From Diphasiastrum complanatum (Eukaryota > Streptophyta > Lycopodiopsida > Lycopodiales > Lycopodiaceae), in the NCBI GenBank assembly GCA_029204225.1, contig CM055100.1:16508164-16572163 (forward strand): DNA of 64,000 bases. The letters run 5' to 3'. This document shows, in pieces, positions 23,018 through 34,035 of the stretch; within the stretch, counting starts at the first letter, position 1, and each line of letters starts with the position of its first letter. The notes beneath the pieces were generated by a model that saw only the letters and a program-made list of their open reading frames with translations, did not search any database and was not told the DNA's origin. The position numbers were made by a program, and so were the translations under genes.

Positions 23018-24736
23018 TTGGATCCACACCATTTTTGCTTGATATCTCTCTCTCTAACTCGTGTTGAGGCTAATGCTAATACACTAATTTCTTGTACTTG
23101 CAAGATCCTAGCACTTGGAAAGAGACATGGATACTTGTATAAATTAAGTCATTGCTTTTCTGCCTCTAGTCAGGCTCTCAGTACTTTAATTCAATCAAAT
23201 AAAAGTTTACTTTGGCATTATAGACTTGGTCATTTAAATTATGTTGTTGTACAACAAATGTCTAGACAATCTATTGTTCTTGATCTCGACTATCCTCGCG
23301 AAACAGTCGAGCTACCTGTCTGTCAAGACTGTCTAGTTGGAAAACAGACTAGGAAGCCATTTAAGTCAAGCCATCAGCATGTTGCTAGAGGATTGCTAGA
23401 TGTTGTACATTCGGTTATTTGTGGCCCGATGAAAAATCCTTCGCTGAAGGAAGCCAAGTATTTTATAACCTTTATTGACGAATTCTCGAGAAGAACAATG
23501 GTTTACTTCATAAAAAAAATCAAAAGCCTTCAACTGATTTAGAATCTTCAAGGAGCGTGCAGAAAAGGAGACTGGAAGGACGATCAAGGCCCTAAGGTCA
23601 GATAACGGTGGAGAATATATCTCTGTCGAGTTCAAGGAATACTGCCAAAGCCAAGACATTGAGCAGCAATTCATCACTCCTTACAGTCCTCAGTCTAATG
23701 GCTTAATTGAGAGGAAGAACCGAACTCTGGTCGAATATGCTAAGTGTATGCTAGCACATGCATCGTTGTCCAAGAGGTTCTGGGCTGAAGCGGTCTCCAC
23801 TACAGCTTACATCCAAAACAGATGTTCGACCAAAGCCCTCTCAGACAAGACACCCCACGAGGTGTGGACAGGTTCCAAGCCTTCTTTGAAGAACCTAAGA
23901 GTGTTTGGGTGCATTGCCTACATGCAGATCTCAAAGGACACAAGGAAGAAATTGGACTTCCAAGGTCTAAAGACCATCTTGATCGGATATACTTCGTCTG
24001 ATAATACCTACAAGCTGTACGATCCTGATACCCAACAAATCTTGTATAGTTGAGATACATTCTTTATCGAGGATCAGTTTGTCAACCTTAAAGACAAGGA
24101 TATTGCTCAAGAAGAACCTTCATCACCTGCCATTGACACGACAATTCGAGCTTTTGGCTCAGGAATGTCAATCGTCGACTCAATTTGAGACGATGAATAA
24201 GACGAAGATGTTGCTGCTACCTAACAACATATTCCAAGAGCGGTTCATCAGTCGAATCCTCCCAAAAGATCAAGCCGAGTGCGCACACAGCCCACAAGGT
24301 ATACTCCCGAGTCTGTCTGTCTTTAAATGTAGGAATCGACGACAGTCGAAGAGGCACTTAGCCAACTAGACTTTGATCTCTGGAGATAAGCTATGGACAG
24401 AGAGTATTCTACTCTTATCAAGAATCAGACATGGTCATTAGTCAAAGCTCCTATTGGCTGCAATATTATTGATTGCAAATGGATCTTTAAGATCAAATAT
24501 AATGCCAACGAAGTGATTGATTGAAGGAAGGCTAGATTGGTAGCACGAGGATTCACCCAGATCCCGAATGTCTACTACAGTGACACATTTAGTCCAGTCG
24601 TCAAACATTCGTCAATCCGAATGCTCTTGTCTTAAGCTGCAGCTGCCGACCTCGAAGTACATCAACTCGATGTACAAACAGCCTATCTGAATGGAGTTAT
24701 ACAAGAAGATATCTACATGATCCAGCCTGAAGGATA
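23018..24736 (+). pseudogene. Copia element G, integrase and first part of RT
   Basis: The order is GAG-pre-integrase (LLWHYRLGHLNYVVVQQMSR), zinc-binding VCQDCLVGKQ, integrase core (FITFIDEFSRRT; LRSDNGGEYIS; TPYSPQSNGLIERKNRT), the segment LSDKTPHEVWTGSKPSLKNL, LRVFGCIAY, then RT N-terminus ([45 protein letters not shown]). A frameshift lies near 23,530 and stops near 24,053, 24,190, 24,370, 24,521 and 24,634. At 24,736 the reading frame is interrupted inside the RT IYMIQPEGY block by element F, and it resumes at 31,799 in the same frame context. Confidence 0.9.
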
Positions 24737-25473
24737 TGTTGAATTTCACACATGTGGATTGTCCACAACATGTACTTGTGATCTCCTAAGGTGTGTAGAT
24801 GCACCAAGATCTAGACTAGATTGAGATTCAAGATCAATCTTAGATCCTATGGCAAAAACACACTACTACATGCATTCAATCACTTCCAACTCTCACTCAC
24901 ACGTGTGGGAAGTATTCAAAAAATAATCTAAGTACAAACAAACTGCTCTACTTGGGTAGAGAGAGAAAAAACATCATGAGCTCTCGGGTAGAGAGAGAAA
25001 GCTCAAAATCCAATAACACTCAAAATCCATATAATCACCAAATCAATTAGCTTCAAAATGAGGAGTACAATGATACTAGTAGATCCACGAGCTACCACTA
25101 TGCTTAACTATGATTGGACCATACTTTGTCACCTCTTGATCCTATTGGACCATTGATCCATGCACCTCTTAATTCTATTGGACTATATTCAAGTACACCT
25201 AAATTTCCTATTGGACCTCACATGGTTCCACCTCTAAGTCCTATTGGACCTCTCGGAATTCATCAAACAAAAGCATTACTTTTGTCTACACTCTAATTGG
25301 CACGAGTTTAGCCTCTTACTCTATTTTGGCTCAATAGTGGCATTACAAGTGGAAATGCATAATTTGCCATCTATGCCAAATTTATTTCTATCAACATCCC
25401 ACACCTAGATGCTTGATGTAAAAAACATAAGACTCCTATATCTAACATAGATAATCTTTTTCAATTCTTCACA
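24737..25473 (-). repeat. 3' LTR of copia element F
   Basis: This 737-bp LTR (minus strand TGTGAAGAATTG to AAATTCAACA) is paired with 31,062-31,798, also 737 bp. I count about 28 differences by eye, or roughly 96% identity. A minus-strand polypurine tract (ttttaggaggag, 25,474-25,486) lies just inside. The flank AAGGATA (24,730-24,736) recurs at 31,799-31,805. It contains CACACGTGTG at 24,898-24,907 and a one-base variant near its start. Confidence 0.95.
25131..25262. repeat. 33-bp x 4 tandem repeat inside LTR F (left copy)
   Basis: Units begin cacctct... at 25,131, 25,164, 25,197 and 25,230, exactly 33 bases apart, each with a ctattgga core. The same array is in the right LTR at 31,455-31,586. 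The period is a multiple of three, so an 11-residue Pro/Ile/Gly repeat stays open on the plus strand. I regard that as incidental. Confidence 0.85.
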
Positions 25474-25491
25474 CTCCTCCTAAAAAATTAT

Positions 25492-27376
25492 CTATGAAGA
25501 TTTGAGCATTGATCTTGATATAACTCCAATATTAGATCTATGCTTGATGAAAGCACTTTTGCTCAAAGGCTTGGTGAGTAGATCAGCAATACAAGAGAAC
25601 GAGTTGACATGCTCCAAATAGATTTCTCCTCCAATAACCTTTTCTCTCACAAAATGGTGTGCCACTTCTATGTGCTTGCTTCTTGCATGAAATATGGCAT
25701 TATTGGCAAGAGCTTGGGCCGAGATGTTATCACACTTGATCATTGGTAGATCATCCTCCTTGATGCACTTTAGCTCCATTAATAACCTCTTGATCCAAAG
25801 CACCTATTTTGTATGTAGTGAGTGCCTTGTACTCGGCCTCACATGAAGAGAGAGATATAGTATCTTGCTTTTTGGAAAGCCAAGATATTAAATTGCCTCC
25901 AAGAAAGATAGTGTATGCACTAATAGACTTTCGATCCATCTTGTCACTTGCAAAGTCCAAATCCGAGTAGCCAACAATGGATAGATCTTCACTTTTATAG
26001 AGTAGACCATAATCACAAGATGAAGATACATATCTTAGAATCCTCTTGGCCATCTTCCAATGATGGATCTTAGGATCTTGCATAAATTGACTCCATTTGT
26101 GCACACAAAAACTTAGATTGGGCCTAGTAATGGTAAGCCAAATCAAGGAGCCTACAAGACTCCTAGAAAGTGTGATGTCCTCAAAGGATCTTTCATCATC
26201 TTTATTAGGATCTTTTACAATTTGCTCCATTGGAGTATCTATGCTCTTAGAATTTTCCATATGGAATTTTTTCAACATAGAGTGAGCATATCTAGATTGG
26301 CATATAAAGACATGATTTTCATAAAAATCAATTTCTAGGCCTAGGATGTAATGTATCTCTCCTAGATCTTGCATTTTAAACTCACATCCAAGTGCTAGCT
26401 TGGTTTTATCAACTAGCTTGATACAACTTCCACAAAGAATAATGTCATCAACATAAATTAGAAAAATGACAATATTGCTATCAACAAACCTTAGATAAAT
26501 GGAAGGATCATAGTCACTAAGAGTAAATCCTAGTGAGATAAGAAAAGAATTAAGTCTTGAATACCATGATCCTGGTGCTTGCTTGAGTCCATAAAGACTT
26601 TTGAAGAGCTAGCACACTTTGGACTCATCCTTGATGAATCCTTGAGGTTGTTCCATATAGATCTCCTCCTCAAAATAACCATTTAGAAAAGCATTGGATA
26701 CATCTAATTGGAACACCTTCCACTTGAAAAAACAAGCAAGAGATATAAGAATTCTTATTGTCACCATCTTTGCAACGGGTGCAAAGGTCTCCTCATAATC
26801 AAGACCATGGATTTGAGCAAATCCTTTGGCACATAATCTTGCTTTATGCTTGTTGATGGTGCCATCATGATTGAACTTGATACGAAATACCCACTTGCAT
26901 CCAATCACATGCTTGTTGGATGGAGGATCCACGAGCTCCCAAGTATTGTTGGTGATCAATGCATCATACTCTTGCTTCATGGCATCATACCACTCCTTGG
27001 TATTGAGCGCCTCTTGTACATTCTTTGGCTCTTCATGAGAGACATAAAAAACATAATTAGTGGAATCATGATCCACTTGTTTGCCGTTATCAACATATGA
27101 GAGCCTCTTAGGCTCGGATCTATCTCTCATGGATCTTCTTGGTGAGAAAATCCGAGGAGAGTCTTCTTCAAATCTCGACCCCATCACATCATGATTGTCT
27201 TCAAAATCAATAATTGGTGATGCATCTATAGATTTCTTGATCTCGGCCTCTTCAAAAGATGAGTGTTGATCTTCATGAAAGATAACATCTCTACTTTCAA
27301 TAACTTGAGAAGTAGAGAGTATAAAGACTCTATAGGCCCTCTTGTGGATGAGTATCCAACCATGATCCCTTTGCAT
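25492..27376 (-). pseudogene. Copia element F reverse transcriptase and RNase H
   Basis: The minus strand shows the RT in order: NTWELVDPPSNKHVIGCKWV, KARLCAKGFAQIHGLDYEET, FQLDVSNAFLNGYFEEEIYM, YGLKQAPGSWYSRLNSFL, the catalytic IYVDDIILCG (about 26,430-26,460), and LGEIHYILGLEI. RNase H follows with GYSDLDFASDKMDRKSISA, WLSKKQDTISLSSCEAEYKA, KCDNISAQALANNAIFHARS, HIEVAHHFVREKV and ADLLTKPLSKSAF. There is one in-frame stop (about 26,607, just before YGLKQ) and a frameshift near 25,800. All catalytic blocks are otherwise recognisable, so the element decayed only recently. Confidence 0.92.
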
Positions 27377-28569
27377 GCACTAGGATCTTCTTTCTTCCTT
27401 ATTTCCAAGGGAATATGGACAAAGCAAAAGCATCCAAAAACTCTAAGGTGATCAACCTTAGGCTTCTTTAAATATAAGATTTCATATGGTGACTTTCCTC
27501 CAAGAGCTATATGTGGGAGCCTATTGCAAAGATTATTTGCACAATTAATGGCTTCTCCCCAAAAATCTTTGGGCAAAGATGCCTCAATTCTCATAGATTT
27601 TGCACATTCACATAGAGATCTATTCTTTCTCTCGGCCACTCCATTTTGAGATGAAGAGTAGGCACAAGAAAACTCTCTTTTAATGCCTTCAAGCTCACAA
27701 AAATCTTGAAATTTATTGGAGATATATTCACCACCTCCATCACTTCTAAGAGCTTTAATCTTGAATAAGAATTGCTTCTCTACATAAGCTTTGAAAATAA
27801 GGAAATGATCAAACACCATAGATTTAGAAGCAAGAAGATATATCCAAGTGAATATTGTGAAGTCATCAATGAAAGTAACAAAACAAGTGGCTCCTCCCTT
27901 GCTTGTAGTTGATGAGAAATGCACGTCCGAGTGGATTAATTCCAAAGGATGCTTGCTTTTGATAGAAAATCTTGTAAATGGCTTTTTGTGAGATTTAGCA
28001 ATAGCACAAGCCTCACAAGGCTTGATCTTCTTGGAGAATGACTTTGGCAAGCCAATAGCTTTGGCTTCTTTGATCATAGAGAGCATGGATTTGTAGTTGG
28101 GATGTCCCAACCTCCTATGCCATAATTCCTCCATAGAGAGCTTGTTCACAAGAGCAACATTACAAGCATTCACATACTCATTTGGATCTAGTTTATAGAT
28201 GCCACCAAATCTAGATCCTAATGCATGTATCTCATCATTCTTCTTGATAATGCAAGTATCAACATTGAATACATCAAGGCCATTATCAGGCAATTGGCCA
28301 ACACTAATAAGATTCTTGGTAAGCTTAGGTACATAAAAAGCTTTAGAGAGAGAAATAACTTTAGAGGATGCAAGCTTCAAGGGAATGTTCCCTATGCTTT
28401 CAATAGGACATTCAAAATCATTTGCAGTGTATATTGATTTCTTGACTCCATCATAAGGTGCAATAGAAGAGAAAGAGTCCTTGGAGCTACACATATGTGA
28501 AGAGGCTCCACTATCAATATACCATAGGCCGTCCTTCTTGAAAGGAATAGATGAGAAACTAGAGACCAT
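27226..28569 (-). pseudogene. Copia element F protease and integrase
   Basis: This 447-codon open frame has the protease motif LWYIDSGASSHM near its start, VLYVP-like FYVPKLTKNLISVGQL, GAG-pre-integrase MEELWHRRLGHPNYKSMLSM, the zinc-binding C-x2-C (CEACAIAKSHKK), and integrase core HSDVHFSSTTSKGG, FVTFIDDFTIFTWIY, LRSDGGGEYISNKF and YSSSQNGVAERKNRSLCECA. It ends with LGGKSPYEILYLKKPKVDHL and RVFGCFCFV. It overlaps the RT frame by about 150 bases in another frame, which shows one frameshift between integrase and RT. The gag frame lies just upstream at 28,586-29,460. Confidence 0.93.
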
Positions 28570-28585
28570 AAGAGATCCCTCTCCA

Positions 28586-29460
28586 TCACTTGCAATATGT
28601 CTTCCTTCTCATTGATAATGTTGGCTTGCTTGAGTTGATTTTTCTTCTTGAAGCAATTGGTGGCATAATGACCTTTCTTGCCACAATAAAAGCACTTGAT
28701 CTTCTTCTTCTTGAGCTTGGATGCTGAAGCATTAGAGGAATCATCTTCCTCCTCATCTTTGTCTTTGGATTTGACTTTGTCCTTGCTTGAGGATTATTGA
28801 TGTTGGTTCTTGCTCCTCCCTTTGTGCTTATCCTTGGCAAAGAGAGCTTTGCCATCATTATGAGTGAGAGAAAGCTTGTCCATCCTCAAGAGCTTGTACT
28901 CTTGTCTTGATTCTTCCAAAATTAGCACACTTTGGAGAGCCTACAAACTTGGTAGCTCCTCCTTAATGGCATAGGATTGGACAAGGTTATCAAATTCACT
29001 TCTCAAGCCATTTAGAATGACTTGAACTAGCTCATTTTGATTGATGGAATCACCAATACAAGCAAGTTCTCTATGAATATCTTTTACTCTCAAAACATAA
29101 CTAGATGCACTCTCATCACTCTTTTGGATACTTTGAAAGATTTGATTCATAAGAGTGAGAAGCCTAGAGGTATTCTTAGCCTCATAGATAGTCTTGAGAC
29201 AATCCCAAGCTTTTTTGGCTGTTGTACAAGTACCTATCTCCCTCAATATCTCATTAGAGACATTCATCTTGATGTAGTGGAGAGCCATCCTAGCTCTCTT
29301 TTTGTATTTTTGAACCTCTTGAAGAACTTGTGGTTCTTCTTCAAGGCCAAGAACTATGTCCATCACGTCTTGAAGGATCAAGATGGACTCCATCCTCATT
29401 TTTCAAATTGAATAGTTTGAAGTGGACAATCTTTCACTTGGTTCCAACAAGGATGAATCC
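28586..29460 (-). pseudogene. Copia element F gag
   Basis: Minus-strand gag begins near 29,457 (MDSSLLEPSERLSTSNYSI). The conserved Trp codon of the family SNYxxWKxRME block is TGA, followed by KMRMESILILQDVMDIVLGL, KKAWDCLKTIYEAKNTSRLL, the ILNGLRSEFDNLVQSYA helix and, after frame changes, a Lys/Asp/Glu-rich stretch and an intact zinc knuckle CFYCGKKGHYATNC (about 28,650-28,690). Capsid plus nucleocapsid are therefore both present, with at least two inactivating changes. Confidence 0.88.
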
Positions 29461-31048
29461 ATTGAAGACATTTGAAGTGAAGAAAACTCAAATGATGAAC
29501 AATAAATGTTGCTACACACTCTCAATAGGATCCAATAATAGAGTACTATCTCCTCCTATGAAAGATCTTGCAACTATTTGTAAATTGATTCTCACTAGCT
29601 ACACAAATCTCTCTAAAACAAGATCTATTTCACATCAAATGATGGAGTATAGGCAAAGTTAGGATCAAACACTCTTAGTGTGCAAAAAGTACAAAAAGGA
29701 CCAAGAGTGGATCCTAATCTGATCCTCAAGAGGGATTGGTTGTCAGATTACTTGATCTATCAATCTACTTCAGATTAAGATCAATCTAGATCAATTCTAG
29801 ACACAAAATCCTAACAAGAACAATCATTAATTGAAGGTAAGTGTACTTTATGGTTTCACACGTGTGAAACCATGTCTGAGTATGGACTCCACCTGAAAAT
29901 CAAGTACACATTGATAGAACCTCAAAACAATCAAAACAAATGTAGACTAATGGAGAGAATCACTCAAAATTGCTTCCAAAAGCAAGATTGGTGTCTCACA
30001 CTGATTATGGCCAAATGTGGCTCTATATATACAATAAGTGAGAGCTCGTGGTACCGATCATCCCTTTGATCCCACACGTGTGAAGGTGCTTTGTCATATG
30101 ATGATTCATCATGCAAAACTGACACTTGGACAAAACCTTCTATTTTGAGCACTTTTGGTCCATTTTCCTTCTATATGGAGATCTACTTGAAAATCTTCTA
30201 GAAGTCAAAATTCGTCTACTTCAGCTTATTCCACACATGTGAGCTGTCCTCTACACATGGGATGTGTCACCTAACCAAAGGATGTGGTTCATGCAAGCAA
30301 TAGATTGATGACATGTGTCATATGTCTAGAAAACTAGTTTTTGGTCTTTTTAGCCACTAGAACTTGAGTTAAATCATATGTACAACCTATATGATTATGG
30401 TACATGACAAGTACACTATTTTCACAATGGGAACAAGCTCCACACATGTGTGTTTATCTATATACAAGATTTTTGGCCTCTACCAAGCTTATTTTTGCAT
30501 TTTTCACACTTAGCACGTGTGAAGTACTCTAAGAAACCAAATTTGACTCAAATACAATGATATTGAATGAAACAAAATGGCTAAGATCTCAAAACAGTGC
30601 CTAGATCAAAATAGATGAGATTGGTAAGCATACAACTGTGATTTTGGATCAGCTAAACAATCTCTTGACCAAACCAAATGTGTCCACCCAGGTCTAGGTG
30701 GCCTACCTAACCCTCTTCAAAAGCTTATAACTTTTGATTGGCTCAACCAAATGGAATGAAACTGATTGCATCATAAACTAGACAAAAATAGCTTCAAAAC
30801 AAGCTATCAAGCAAGATAAATGGATCAAGCCTGAGAGAGAACATCCAAACTCAAATTGGATGTTCCTCACATGTGTCTGAGCACCTGATTCCGTACAATA
30901 CCAGGTTAGACCCAATCAATGTCCTTTTGATCTCTTTTGATCCAAGATTAAATAAGATAGCTAGGAAAATGGGCCTTGACAATTTCTAGTTCAAGATTGA
31001 TGAAAAGTTTTCACTTAGATGGATCAAAATGCATGGTAACCTTAGATA
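29461..31048 (-). other. Leader of element F, interrupted by solo LTR K2
   Basis: Between gag and the primer binding site lies a non-coding leader. 830 bp of it (29,679-30,508) is an inserted solo LTR with its duplication, so the native leader is only about 750 bp. No other gene is visible. Confidence 0.75.
29679..30508 (-). repeat. Solo LTR K2 with CTTAG duplication
   Basis: Read on the minus strand the 830-bp block runs TGTGAAAAATG to TTTTGCACA. It matches K1 (11,166-11,997) over its full length in inverted orientation. The 5-bp flanks are CTTAG at 29,674-29,678 and CTTAG at 30,509-30,513. It contains CACACGTGTG at 29,857-29,866 and 30,073-30,082 and a TATA box (minus strand gtatatatagag near 30,020). 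Confidence 0.92.
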
Positions 31049-31061
31049 GGCTTTGATACCA
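31049..31061 (-). other. Primer binding site of element F
   Basis: Minus-strand TGGTATCAAAGCC abuts the 5' LTR and fits the initiator methionine tRNA site with one change. It fixes the orientation of F as minus. Confidence 0.9.
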
Positions 31062-31798
31062 TGTTGAATTTCACACGTGTGGATTGTCCACAACATTTAC
31101 TTGTGATCTCATAAGGTGTGTAGATGCACCAAGATCTAGACTAGATTGAGATTCAAGATCAATCTTAGATCCTATGGCAAAAACACACTACTACATGCAT
31201 TTAATCATTTCCAACTCTCACTCACACGTGTGGGAAGTATTCAAAAAATAATCTAAGTAAAAACAAGCTGCTCTCCTCGGGTAGAGAGAGAAAAAGCATC
31301 ATGAGCTCTCAGGTAGAGAGAGAAAGCTAGAAATCCAATAACACTCAAAATCCATATAATCACCAAATCAATTAGCTTCAAAATGAGGAGTACAATGATA
31401 CTAGTAGATCCACGAGCTACCACTATGCTTAACTATGATTGGACCATACTTTGTCACCTCTTGATCCTATTGGACCATTGATCCATGCACCTCTTAATTC
31501 TATTGGACTATATTCAAGTACACCTCAATTTTCTATTGGACCTCACGTGGTTCCACCTCTAAATCCTATTGGACCTCTTGGAATTCATCAAACAAAAGCA
31601 TTACACTTGTCTACACTCTAATTGGCACAAGTTTAGCCTCTTACTCTATTTTGGCTCAATAGTGGCATTACAAGTGGAAATGCATAATTTTCCATCTATG
31701 CCAAATTTATTCCTATCAACATTCTACACCTAGATGCTTGATGTAAAAAACATAAGACCCCTTTATCTAACATAGATAATTTTTTTCAATTCTTCACA
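31062..31798 (-). repeat. 5' LTR of copia element F
   Basis: This is the partner of the LTR at 24,737-25,473 with the same length and ends. It carries CACACGTGTG at 31,072-31,081 and 31,223-31,232 and the 33-bp x 4 array at 31,455-31,586. The flanking AAGGATA (31,799-31,805) is a copy of 24,730-24,736. That is a 7-bp duplication, where copia elements usually make 5 bp. Confidence 0.95.
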
Positions 31799-32985
31799 AA
31801 GGATACGTTCTGAAAGGCATGAAGAATCATGTCTGTAAACTCTATAAAGAGCTGTACGGCTTGAAACAGTCTGCCAGAGCTTGGTTTCAGAGGATCAACA
31901 CATTCCTCATTGAACAAGGATTTAAACCAAGCACTACTGACTGCAACGTTTATTCAAAGTTAGTGCAACAATCCTTCATTATCATCACCTTGTATGTTGA
32001 TGATACGTTGCTCTTCAACAACAATGCCAATATGGTCAAGGATTTAAAACAGATGTTGTTCTCAGAATTCGACATGACTGATTTGGGTGAAGCTCACTTC
32101 TGTCTTGGTCCACAGAGACAGAGCATATTGACTGATTTACGTCACTCAACAAATGTATCTTCATAATGTTCTTAAAAAATACAATTTGATGAATTGTAAA
32201 TTAGCTCACTCACCAATGGATCCAGGCCTGCATTTGTCAAATGACCAATGTCCCCATACAAAGCAGAAAGAGGAGCATATGAGAGAATACCCGTATCAAT
32301 CGATACTCAGATCTCTCATGTACGCAATGGTCTGTACAAGGCCAGATATCTCTTTTGCTGTCAGCTCACTCAGCCAATACATGGCTAATTCTGGAATTAC
32401 CCATTGGAAGGCTCTTATTCGAGCCATGAGATATATTCGAGCTACCATGGACCAGTGCATCTACTATGAAGATGTCAGCAACGACAATCTTCATCAGCTC
32501 AGTGGATATTCTGATGCAAGTTGGGGAGGAGATGCAGACCATCGTAAGTCCACATCTGGATTTACATTCTTCTTCAATGGAGGTCCTGTTTCGTGAAACA
32601 GTTGTAAGCAAACTTCTATCGCACTTTCTTCTACTGAAGCGGAATATATTGCTGTTTCTCAATCTATTAAGTAAGCGTTTTGATTTAGAAATTTGCTGTC
32701 AGACATCAATTGGTATCAATACAGCCCTACAATTTTGTTTTGTGATAACCAAAGTGCTATTGTCTTATCGGCCAACCCTAGATTTCATTCTAGGAGTAAG
32801 CACATTGATATAAGATATCAGTACATCAGGGGCAAGGTTCTCGATAGAGAGGTGAGCTTGATGTACTACAGAACGTAGGACATGGTTGCAGACATTTTTA
32901 CAAAAGCACTTAGTGTTAATGCACACAACAAATTTTGTGCATTGCTAAGTCTGAAGATCAAGGCATTCACGGATCCAGATTAAGG
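31799..32985 (+). pseudogene. Copia element G, rest of RT and RNase H
   Basis: Coding resumes exactly where element F interrupted it. The order is VCKLYKELYGLKQSARAWFQ, the catalytic LYVDDTLLFNN (about 31,995), FDMTDLGEAHFCLG, then after a shift near 32,150 YLHNVLKKYNLMNCK, RSLMYAMVCTRPDISFAVSS, LSGYSDASWGGDADHRKSTS, SIALSSTEAEYIAVSQSIK, ILFCDNQSAIVLSANPRFHS, RSKHIDIRYQYIRGKVLDRE and VADIFTKAL. Stops at about 32,597, 32,673 and 32,877 disable it. The purine-rich ttaaggggggt (32,980-32,990) is the polypurine tract before LTR G. Confidence 0.92.
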
Positions 32986-32990
32986 GGGGT

Positions 32991-34035
32991 TGTTGGATTT
33001 ACTCCTACTCTCCGAAATCCCAATTTTAATCTGCCTCCATTCATGCTGCATATTTTTCTAACGTTGTCACGCAGTATGCATTTTTTACACGCAAATTCAC
33101 AAAGACGAAGAAAAGACGAATGAATCGCGACACTGTGTTCTTACATAGGACATGGTGACAGGCGAAAAGGGGACACTACCTTACTGAATGCCAAAGGTGC
33201 CCTAACAGATAAAGCACCTTGTAAATTTTATCCTAAGGCCATTCGTAAGAATGACGCACTTTTGCATCATCACCAACGTTCACTTCAGTACTGGCTAATG
33301 TCGCACCCTTTTTACACTCACCCCATGCAATTGCGCTAACAAATTGGACAACGATTGCAGCCACCCACGATCTCCTACAGACAGCACATCCACTATGTAC
33401 TTTCGCATATGCACACCTATAATATTATGTATATATATTGGATACCATCTGCGTATTTTATGATGATGATGAATTATGATGAAACAAGATAAGTCTAGAA
33501 TAAGTAAAGGAGGTTTCATTCCTCATTACAGACAGAAATAAGCTTTGTAGGGCACGCAGTTTCGTCCACTATAGTCTTGTGCTCTACCGCATTATTGACT
33601 TGTATACTTGATATACTTAATCTGACACAGTTCATTTGTTCTGCATTTTAGATCAGTTAATATTGCTATGTTTATTCTTTATTTTGTCTGATCTTTCTTG
33701 TTGCTCTTTATGGTAATAGACGATTAACTTTTAGTCTTGCCTTTTGCGACTAATTATCGGTCGAGCACAATCTAGCTCTTCGCGAATTATTTGCGACAAA
33801 TAATTTGTCTTGCAATTTGCGATAAATTATTCATCTAGCGCTTCATCCATTTAATTGTTTGGCTACATAATCTAGAATGACTGTGATTTCTATCACTAAA
33901 GTTCTGTTCATTCTTATAGGCATAGTTATGCCTAGGGAGAGAGTCATTTAACTTATTCCGCTGTGCACGAACATTTTCTGTTCGAGTTCATTTCTCATTT
34001 GTGTTCGTCATTTATTCTTCCTCCCTCTCTCCCAA
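32991..34035 (+). repeat. 3' LTR of copia element G
   Basis: This 1,045-bp LTR runs TGTTGGATTTACTCC to CTCCCAACA and sits directly after the polypurine tract. It is an inverted near-copy of LTR H (14,503-15,561). A 5' LTR of G is not in the window. Confidence 0.9.

Noticed and set aside
25114-25296. A 60-codon Pro/Ile/Gly repeat protein, present twice (also 31,439-31,621)
   Set aside because: Both copies lie inside the LTRs of element F and come from a 33-bp array. There is no domain, and the strand is opposite to the element.
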